NCBI GenBank assembly: GCA_018714665.1
Contig: DVNA01000227.1
Location: 1 to 11,281 of the forward strand
Direction of reading: 5' to 3'
DNA from: Candidatus Gallibacteroides avistercoris
GTDB taxonomy: Bacteria; Bacteroidota; Bacteroidia; Bacteroidales; CHK158-818
DNA: 11,281 nt
Both the position numbers and the translations under genes were made by a program. The first letter of the stretch is position 1. The number at the start of each line of letters is the position of its first letter. Positions 5,246-11,281 of the stretch are shown one piece after another. The notes under the pieces are model-generated. The model did no database searches, was not told where the DNA came from, and saw only the letters and a list, made by a program, of their open reading frames with translations.

Positions 5246-7370
5246 AAATCAACTCCATATCATCGAGATACAACACGCTCGAAGTACTTCCGACAAAGTA
5301 ATCTCCGTAAATACTTGCCGATGCTGTTATCACCAGATAGGTCGGGATTCTGTCGTACGAACGGTAATCGAGTTCTATGGTATATTGGGTCCATTCGCCA
5401 ACGGTTTGTCCTTGCTTCAACTCGCCGAAAGCAATGATGTTCGGGTCGTTCTTGTCAAAGAGTTTCCGATCAGACGATTTGGTCCGAATCCTTACCGGTT
5501 CCGACCAATCCCCCAAGGCCACGTATATATTGGCTATATCGGGTCTGCCGCTATCCGTCTCCCGCTCGTTTTCCGGAATATCGAAAGAGTTACCCACTTT
5601 ATCCACTATTCCGGAGTTGTATTTATACCAGAAGCGCAATTTGGCAGGACGGCTGGTAAACGGTCTTCCGAAATCCAATACGCCATCGGTTACGTCTGTC
5701 TCTACATAACGTCCGGCAAAAAGATTCCCGGCGGCAAATTTTCCAATTCCGAAGAGAGAGACAAACTGCGACTGCAACTTGGCAGAATATCCTTCTCCGC
5801 TATGCGTATCGGACGATTTTGTGGTTACATTTACACTCATAGTGATAGAGCCATGGTTACCGCTGTCCCAGAACATCTCCTCGCCGGATCCGTAAATCAC
5901 GTCGGCACCGTCATTGGGGTCGGTAGACCAGCGATCGAAGCTGGCATTTTCCAACTGGCGGGCCTCTTCTGTGGTAAATGTCTTCACCACGGCCGAGGTA
6001 AATGTGCCGGCCACCGCCCGGTATTGATAGGTTGTATTGGGTTTCAATCCGGTGATATCGGCGGTCATTACATTCTCACTTTGGGCAGCATTGGCTGTCA
6101 TCCAGTCGGAGGCTCCCGATTCACGATATTGGAACGACAATGCTTCGGAAGTAGGTTGCAGGATAGAAGCTTTCAGCCTTGCCCTGCTAGTCCAGATGGT
6201 CGCCCGATCAACATCAACAGTCATCACGATCGCATTTGAGGAGACAATAGAAAAGCGCTGTGTAAAACTCTTTCCTTGCTTATCTTGCGCCGTAATATCT
6301 ATGTGATACTCTCCCTCGGTAAGATTGGCAAAGAAGGTTTCCGAAAACTCGATCTTCATCGCTGACTGATCGGCCAAGGCATCGTACGTAACACTGGTTG
6401 TGATACCAGCTGCGGCCAACGACTCTTTCTGGGGATCGGACAGCTGCATCAGATCGAGGCCTTCTGCCGGAATGGCAGCGACATTGACGGCCGAAACCGG
6501 TACATTCATCAACTGAGAGGAAGTATTTACCCAAACTACCTGCCGGTCTCCCTCTCCCACTTCCACATAAAGCGGTTTGGTGATGTCAAAGTCTTGCCCG
6601 GTGATGCTCGGACGCATATATACTACAATGTTATCTTCTTTCACCAATGCCGTCTCGTCCACTTTCAGATCCAAAACACCGCCCCCGTTGTTGAGGTATT
6701 CTCCCTCCTCAAAGCCGAACGTCAGCAAATATTTCATACCGCCGGTGGCATCGTTTATCATTCCCGTTTTAGTAAAAGGTGTTCCAGTTTTGGTTTGGGC
6801 CGTAAACGACCACCCCAATGCCGACTCTCCCTCAGGCAACATAAAGTAGGCTACATCGTCAGGATTTTCAGCCGTAAACGTCAGCCGGCCTTTGGTGGTA
6901 AACACTTCGGCTGCATAATCCGTAAAGTTGGAGACTACCGCCGGATCAAACACAACGGACACCAATGTATTGGCAATATGGCAATTAACCGTTACATTTA
7001 TCGTTCCACCGCTGGGCACATCAAAACTTTCTTCTCCTTTGAAATAGGGTGTTGCATTAAATGCTGCATCCTGAGCCGTACCTACCTCTACGGTTACCCG
7101 GTAGCTGCCCGATTGAAGCCAAAGCGATCCGGGCGTTTCATTGACATATTTCCGGATCAGTCCGTCGCCGCTGTAAAGCCGTATGGTATAATCGGGCGTT
7201 TGGCCGTCGGCCTTGGTTTGCGCCAATCCACTGATCGAAACCAGATCATCGGTCTTAAACGACAACCGCACCTCTCCTTCACCACTCATCTCGTCCTGTG
7301 TACAAGCTCCCAGCAGAGCCCCCAAGCAGAACAATACAACCGATATATAGAATATACTGCTTTTCTTCAT
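5238..7370 (-). CDS. DUF4493 / Fn3 / PCMD surface lipoprotein (full-length form)
   Basis: This 710-aa protein has a lipoprotein signal ending at LLGAC (Cys23) followed by TQDE, an acidic stretch of the kind used as a surface export signal in Bacteroidetes. Residues about 30-240 are DUF4493-like: a YTIRLYSGDG strand, GSYRVTVEVG (88-97), ATPYFKGEESFDV (106-118) and a strand-rich second half. A middle module (about 245-378) ends in 'EYHIDITAQDKQGKSFTQRF' and is shared with the two preceding lipoproteins. An Fn3-like domain (about 382-467) contains GLKPNTTYQYRA. The PCMD-like domain (about 470-710) has FWDSGNHGS (500-508), GIGKFAAGNLFAG (541-553) and LYLDDMELIYE at the end, very like that of the 531-aa protein. 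No catalytic motif is evident. It starts 7 nt after the 421-aa gene and overlaps the first barrel gene by 8 nt. Confidence 0.9.
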   Translation of the reverse strand: MKKSSIFYISVVLFCLGALLGACTQDEMSGEGEVRLSFKTDDLVSISGLAQTKADGQTPDYTIRLYSGDGLIRKYVNETPGSLWLQSGSYRVTVEVGTAQDAAFNATPYFKGEESFDVPSGGTINVTVNCHIANTLVSVVFDPAVVSNFTDYAAEVFTTKGRLTFTAENPDDVAYFMLPEGESALGWSFTAQTKTGTPFTKTGMINDATGGMKYLLTFGFEEGEYLNNGGGVLDLKVDETALVKEDNIVVYMRPSITGQDFDITKPLYVEVGEGDRQVVWVNTSSQLMNVPVSAVNVAAIPAEGLDLMQLSDPQKESLAAAGITTSVTYDALADQSAMKIEFSETFFANLTEGEYHIDITAQDKQGKSFTQRFSIVSSNAIVMTVDVDRATIWTSRARLKASILQPTSEALSFQYRESGASDWMTANAAQSENVMTADITGLKPNTTYQYRAVAGTFTSAVVKTFTTEEARQLENASFDRWSTDPNDGADVIYGSGEEMFWDSGNHGSITMSVNVTTKSSDTHSGEGYSAKLQSQFVSLFGIGKFAAGNLFAGRYVETDVTDGVLDFGRPFTSRPAKLRFWYKYNSGIVDKVGNSFDIPENERETDSGRPDIANIYVALGDWSEPVRIRTKSSDRKLFDKNDPNIIAFGELKQGQTVGEWTQYTIELDYRSYDRIPTYLVITASASIYGDYFVGSTSSVLYLDDMELIYE

Positions 7371-7377
7371 GGCCCTA

Positions 7378-8643
7378 CTATATTGTTATGATCACTAAAT
7401 TCTCTACCGTCTCTTGTCCCTCATTATCGACTACCGTCAAGACAAACGTATGGGTACCCGGACCCAATATGGCCAACAACGGGCCGAATTGGGTAATATC
7501 GAACGAAACGGAGGTTTGATTCTGTACTCCATCTTTTACCGGGAATCCCATGTTTCTCAACGATTCTTCATATTGACCGGGATTCACCAAGTCCAAATGG
7601 TCTGTCAAACCGACTCCTTCCAGCTCTTCGGGAGTCAAGGTATTCGATTGGATATCCACCATCATCGACCGAATCCCTTTGGGGGCCGATACGGCAATGG
7701 CAATGGGCACGGATTGGCCGCCTTTTGAAATGGTCAGAGGGGTTCCAATACCGTCTCCGGTAATGACCGGAGCATCGCCCGAAGGATCGGGTTCTTCCAG
7801 ATCCGGATTTTCATCGGGGATAACCGGTTCGGGATCGACCGTTACGCTCTGATTTTTTTCTACCACGGTACAAGTCCCATCCAATGAAATAACAGGTGTA
7901 ATCGTACCGCTTTCCTGATTTCCGTCCAGGTTGGTATCTTTGAGCGAATAGATTATCTTGCGATGCTGACCGGCCTCGACATCGGTAAAGGATTGACGCA
8001 GTACAATAGACTCTCCTGCCACCGTCCCTACAAACTCAGAGACCAGTACCGAGGGAAAATCGGTCGTGTAGAAATAGACCGCCCGGGCTTCATCTTTGGT
8101 GAAGTCGGCCGATCCGCTTCCCACCTTTACATTGACGGTAACATCGTCGCCCATGTATTTTTGCAATTCCGCATCATACTCTACCGTAACCTTGACACTG
8201 TGCAGGGTACAAATCAACTCGCCCAAATCGGTAACGGTATTCTCCTGAATATCGAATTCTGCATCCACATAGTAGTAGGGATGTTCCCACTCCATCGGCA
8301 ACGGATCGTGCGAATGGGCTTCGAGCCGGTAGCGACCGGTACTCAATGTAACCACATCGGGCATATCCTTATAAGCCCACTCGTTTACCTGGGTATCCTC
8401 TCCATTAGAGGCTATTTTAAATATCCGGATAATAAAGTCATCGGTACTGACAGCCCGGGTAACACTCTTTACTTCGGTGGCCTCTTCTGCCAGGGTAACC
8501 GAGAGCGAGGACAAATTCAATTGGCCGGAAACGCCTCCGCCCACATCGCCTCTATCGCCGTAATCCAATTTCTCGCGTTCGCACGAGGAGAGAATTACCA
8601 ACGATACTATCAACATACTTACTATATAGTGTATCTTTTTCAT
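7378..8643 (-). CDS. DUF4493-like lipoprotein, short form without PCMD domain
   Basis: This 421-aa protein has a lipoprotein signal ending at LSSC (Cys21), followed by EREKLD. Residues about 38-265 are DUF4493-like, with FIIRIFKIASNGED (70-83), GRYRLEAHSHDP (103-114) and HPYYYVDAEFDI (121-132). A Pro/acidic linker (about 269-291) leads to the module shared with the 865- and 710-aa proteins (about 298-421), which includes a 'LTPEELEGVGLTDHLDLVN' segment and ends THTFVLTVVDNEGQ plus a last strand. The Fn3 and PCMD parts found in its neighbours are absent, yet the protein ends cleanly at the edge of a domain. It may be a separate subunit, for example a spacer or partner of the 710-aa protein. 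The stop is a tandem TAG TAG. It starts 18 nt after the 865-aa gene. Confidence 0.88.
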   Translation of the reverse strand: MKKIHYIVSMLIVSLVILSSCEREKLDYGDRGDVGGGVSGQLNLSSLSVTLAEEATEVKSVTRAVSTDDFIIRIFKIASNGEDTQVNEWAYKDMPDVVTLSTGRYRLEAHSHDPLPMEWEHPYYYVDAEFDIQENTVTDLGELICTLHSVKVTVEYDAELQKYMGDDVTVNVKVGSGSADFTKDEARAVYFYTTDFPSVLVSEFVGTVAGESIVLRQSFTDVEAGQHRKIIYSLKDTNLDGNQESGTITPVISLDGTCTVVEKNQSVTVDPEPVIPDENPDLEEPDPSGDAPVITGDGIGTPLTISKGGQSVPIAIAVSAPKGIRSMMVDIQSNTLTPEELEGVGLTDHLDLVNPGQYEESLRNMGFPVKDGVQNQTSVSFDITQFGPLLAILGPGTHTFVLTVVDNEGQETVENLVIITI

Positions 8644-8661
8644 TGCTTCGTGTTTAAGGAG

Positions 8662-11259
8662 TTAGTAAGAGAATGTCAAGTTATCGACCATCAGCATTGC
8701 GCCGCGGGAACAGCATTCATCTTTCGAATTGTAGTGGGTGGTCTTGATACTTGACTCGTCCGCATGATTGGATGAGGAGAACATGATTCTCAAATGCGTT
8801 GCATTCAGTTCCGGATGGCTGTACTGAATCGGGAGCGTAAACTGGGTATAGTTTCCCGTGGCATCCAACTCGGCCGATGCCGTTCCGATCTCGGTATCCC
8901 CGTTCATAATCTGCACGGTTACCACACCTTTTTCTGCCGCATCCTGCGAATCATTTACATATTTATAATATCCCTGCATCTGGACCGGCCGGGAGGCAAA
9001 CGCTACGCCTTCGGTATATACCTCTTGTCCGTTTGCATAACTATAAGTTCCCAAGAACAGTTTTCCGGCAGAGCGGTTGCCAATAGAGGGGACGCGTTCG
9101 CAATAGTAATTGCTGAAACTGGTATTACCTGTCTTCTGGTCTCTTCCTACATCTGCACCGGCAGCATCCCAGGCCACGTTTCTAACCACCATGGCATTGG
9201 AACCGCTCTGGGCAGAAAGCGAGGTATAGATATCGGCTGTCGAGTCGTATGCGCTTTGTCCTATACCAATCACTTTTGCTTCCGGCTGATGGGAAATCCA
9301 ACTCAACGAGGTATTGAACGTAGAGGGGATACAATACCAGGAGTTCTTATTGGATGCACCGAGGTTACAGGTTTTGGCATTTACACTCGCCCAACCTTCC
9401 GGTTCGGAGACGACCATCGACAAGGTTGTTTGATACCCTGTCGACGAACTTAAAGCCGTGATTGTCCAGGTTCCTCCCTGGTTGATGGTTGTATTAATGG
9501 TTTGATTCAACTGCTCAAAATCTCCATTGGGAACGCCCAATTCCGCTTCGGTTGTAACGGAAAGGATATTGGAAAATTCGGTATTATCGGGAGAATCGGT
9601 ACAGGTGGTTTTAAAACGATATTCGGTCCCGCCAGTCAAGCCGGAAACCTCGATCTTATCCGCTCCCTGTTGTGTAAAAGTCATTTTGGTATCGTCGTTG
9701 TAGAGCGTCAGATACTCCATCACCACGGCCTGTTCTTCGGGGTCTTCCGCCGTAACGGTCAGGGTAGCCGTTCGGGCCCAGACATCTCCTACACTATTCG
9801 ATAACGTATAACGGGGAGTTACCGTTTCCAGGGTTACGGGATCGGAAATTTTTGTCCCGAAATATGACGCCGATATCTCGGTAGGATGGTTTTCAACCGG
9901 AAGTTCTACCGTTAAATTGTACAACTGGTCTCCTGCCTGTTCTACGTTGGTTACCGAACACGTATGCACCTGCCCGTTTTCATCTTCATAGCTGACCGAT
10001 ACCAACGACGGGTCTCCGTCCAGTTGAACGGGAATAACCGCCTCCGTACTGCCTATCTGAACCGGATCGGGCGTTTGCAGGGCAAACGTTCGCGGCTGGC
10101 TGGTAATAGACAACGTCACTTCATCGGTTGCCTGTCCTTGCGAATCGGTTGCTTTCAAAGAGAAGGTGTGATTGGCTTTACCCTCTACATATTCGAGTTT
10201 CGATACCAGGGTCGAGAAATCTACATAAGCCATCTTGTCTTTGTTTTCAAAGCCCTTCAACCGCAATCCCATATCAGAGAAAAGGGCCTCTTGTTCAGGA
10301 GTCAGGGCTGTCAAATCCACCTGGGCCGGCCATCCCTTTTCTTGAAGATAGGCCGATGCGGTTGTCATGGTACAAGAGGCAAATCCCGCCGGGGCGGTTA
10401 TCAGCACATTGAGGTCGCCCAACGAAGCATCAAGCTCCTTAACCTCTTTTGATACGCCCGAATCAAACCCCATCAGCGTAACAAACGGCGACTGCGTACT
10501 GAACGAACCATCGGCCAGGTTAATCGTTATCGGAGTCTCCTCGGTGGTCTCATCAAAAGTAATGCTTAACTCGGCATCTCCCACTTGGCCGTCATTGACA
10601 TCAAACTTTATTTTATAATGCGTACAAGCCTGCGCAATAAAAATCTCCGGAGAAAACGACATGGACGAGCCGTCGGGTTTTACCAACGACATTTGCAGGG
10701 TCAGTTGTCCCGGTTTTACATAGGCCTCGCGCGTCTCCTCTTTTGAAAATATAATCGAGTTGTTATTACTCGTTTTGAGCGTAGTGGCAAAATCGGAGAA
10801 ATAGTTCTGGAACGCTTCGGTATATTCCAACGACACCTTTGCGTTGGCCAGCGTACAGGTTACGGCAATATCGGTATTCTGCCCGTCAAACACCTGAAAA
10901 GGTTCCGACCCTTCAAAATAGGGTTCGTCAAAACCCTCCTTGTCCATATCTCCATAGGTCGCCTTAAAAACAAAAGAGCCCAACGGGAAATCCATATTTG
11001 CCGGGAAATCACTGAATGAATCCCATGACCGGAACAGGCTACCATCTTCATTCAGTATGGCAACGGCAAAATCTTTCGTGTCTGGTTGAGACAGAGTTGT
11101 TGTCAAAACGGCAGGATCAGTCGCTAACGGCACAGAATAGTCTGCCGTCAATACCGGAGTTATTTGACCCGTTCCCGCAGTTGTATCCCTATCTTCCGCA
11201 GAACACGCAGTCAATAACATCCCACAGATTCCTATTAAAAATAACTGTTTACAATTCAT
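8662..11259 (-). CDS. Large DUF4493-like surface lipoprotein with Fn3-like modules and divergent PCMD-like C-terminus
   Basis: This 865-aa protein has a lipoprotein signal ending at LLTAC (Cys19), followed by SAEDRD, an acidic surface-export-like stretch. Residues about 35-255 are DUF4493-like: FAVAILNEDGSLFRSW (64-79), LGSFVFKATYGD (93-104), EPYFEGSEPFQVF (112-124). The shared module (about 258-388) includes LTALTPEQEALFSDMGLRL (317-335) and ends HTFSLKATDSQGQ. Residues about 392-480 form a beta-rich module of unknown type. An Fn3-like domain (about 484-571) with LTGGTEYRFKTT follows. The rest resembles PCMD but is divergent: it has RSAGKLFLGTY (729-739) and SRPVQMQGYYKY (756-767), a long insert at about 580-720, a CC pair at 849-850 and AMLMVDNLTFSY at the end. 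It is the first gene of the block within the window; only 22 nt upstream are visible, so its promoter or an earlier gene may lie outside. It ends in TAA. Confidence 0.88.
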   Translation of the reverse strand: MNCKQLFLIGICGMLLTACSAEDRDTTAGTGQITPVLTADYSVPLATDPAVLTTTLSQPDTKDFAVAILNEDGSLFRSWDSFSDFPANMDFPLGSFVFKATYGDMDKEGFDEPYFEGSEPFQVFDGQNTDIAVTCTLANAKVSLEYTEAFQNYFSDFATTLKTSNNNSIIFSKEETREAYVKPGQLTLQMSLVKPDGSSMSFSPEIFIAQACTHYKIKFDVNDGQVGDAELSITFDETTEETPITINLADGSFSTQSPFVTLMGFDSGVSKEVKELDASLGDLNVLITAPAGFASCTMTTASAYLQEKGWPAQVDLTALTPEQEALFSDMGLRLKGFENKDKMAYVDFSTLVSKLEYVEGKANHTFSLKATDSQGQATDEVTLSITSQPRTFALQTPDPVQIGSTEAVIPVQLDGDPSLVSVSYEDENGQVHTCSVTNVEQAGDQLYNLTVELPVENHPTEISASYFGTKISDPVTLETVTPRYTLSNSVGDVWARTATLTVTAEDPEEQAVVMEYLTLYNDDTKMTFTQQGADKIEVSGLTGGTEYRFKTTCTDSPDNTEFSNILSVTTEAELGVPNGDFEQLNQTINTTINQGGTWTITALSSSTGYQTTLSMVVSEPEGWASVNAKTCNLGASNKNSWYCIPSTFNTSLSWISHQPEAKVIGIGQSAYDSTADIYTSLSAQSGSNAMVVRNVAWDAAGADVGRDQKTGNTSFSNYYCERVPSIGNRSAGKLFLGTYSYANGQEVYTEGVAFASRPVQMQGYYKYVNDSQDAAEKGVVTVQIMNGDTEIGTASAELDATGNYTQFTLPIQYSHPELNATHLRIMFSSSNHADESSIKTTHYNSKDECCSRGAMLMVDNLTFSY

Positions 11260-11281
11260 TAAATATCCACGTTTTATTAAG

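Noticed and set aside
5106..6239. A 377-codon open frame on the plus strand across two minus-strand genes
   Set aside because: It lies antisense to the 710-aa lipoprotein and first barrel genes, crosses their junction, and its translation shows no recognisable domain or signal. The minus-strand proteins are clearly supported by signal peptides and homologous domains.
7963..8754. A 263-codon plus-strand open frame
   Set aside because: It is antisense to the 421-aa and 865-aa lipoprotein genes, which have clear lipoboxes and domains; its product looks like random antisense sequence.
2071..11259. Sus-like polysaccharide utilisation locus
   Set aside because: No SusC-type TonB-dependent receptor, SusD-like protein, glycoside hydrolase or sensor/regulator is seen in the window; the PCMD name alone is not enough.
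1..11281. CRISPR array, insertion sequence, tRNA or rRNA genes
   Set aside because: I saw no regularly spaced repeats, transposase-like frame with terminal inverted repeats, or recognisable structural RNA sequence.

Overview
The window looks like a chromosomal segment of a Bacteroidales bacterium (Bacteroides, Parabacteroides or a relative; genus not assigned). The reasons are the HU-type protein, lipoproteins with acidic residues just after the lipid cysteine, DUF4493/PCMD-type surface proteins, near-absence of Shine-Dalgarno sequences, and promoter-like motifs of the Bacteroides type (TTTG spaced from TAnnTTTG). Every gene I accept lies on the minus strand, so transcription runs from right to left.

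Region 1 (right to left, 11259 to 2071) is a tight block of six reading frames that looks like one operon. In transcription order it encodes: an 865-aa lipoprotein (DUF4493-like, a shared middle module, Fn3-like modules, a divergent PCMD-like C-terminus); a 421-aa lipoprotein with only the DUF4493-like and shared modules; a 710-aa lipoprotein with the full DUF4493/shared/Fn3/PCMD plan; a 245-aa outer-membrane beta-barrel; a second, paralogous barrel whose signal peptide is cut off from the barrel by an in-frame TAG; and a 531-aa lipoprotein with two DUF5018-like repeats, Fn3 and PCMD. Junctions are 18, 7, -8, 3 and -8 nt. I infer a surface-exposed set of lipoproteins working with two small outer-membrane barrels, possibly binding glycans or building a surface structure. 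No enzyme is visible and the function is not known to me.

Region 2 (1878-2070) is an AT-rich gap with a probable promoter for the next pair: a YiaD-like OmpA-family lipoprotein with a duplicated glycine zipper, then a DJ-1/PfpI-family protein with its catalytic Cys and Glu, 36 nt downstream and probably co-transcribed.

Region 3 (268-599, 332 nt) has no gene. It holds a hairpin region downstream of the DJ-1 gene and two similar promoter-like motifs ahead of an HU-family DNA-binding gene that runs off the left edge.

The points most worth a second look are the amber codon inside the second barrel gene and the lipoprotein/barrel operon as an uncharacterised surface system.
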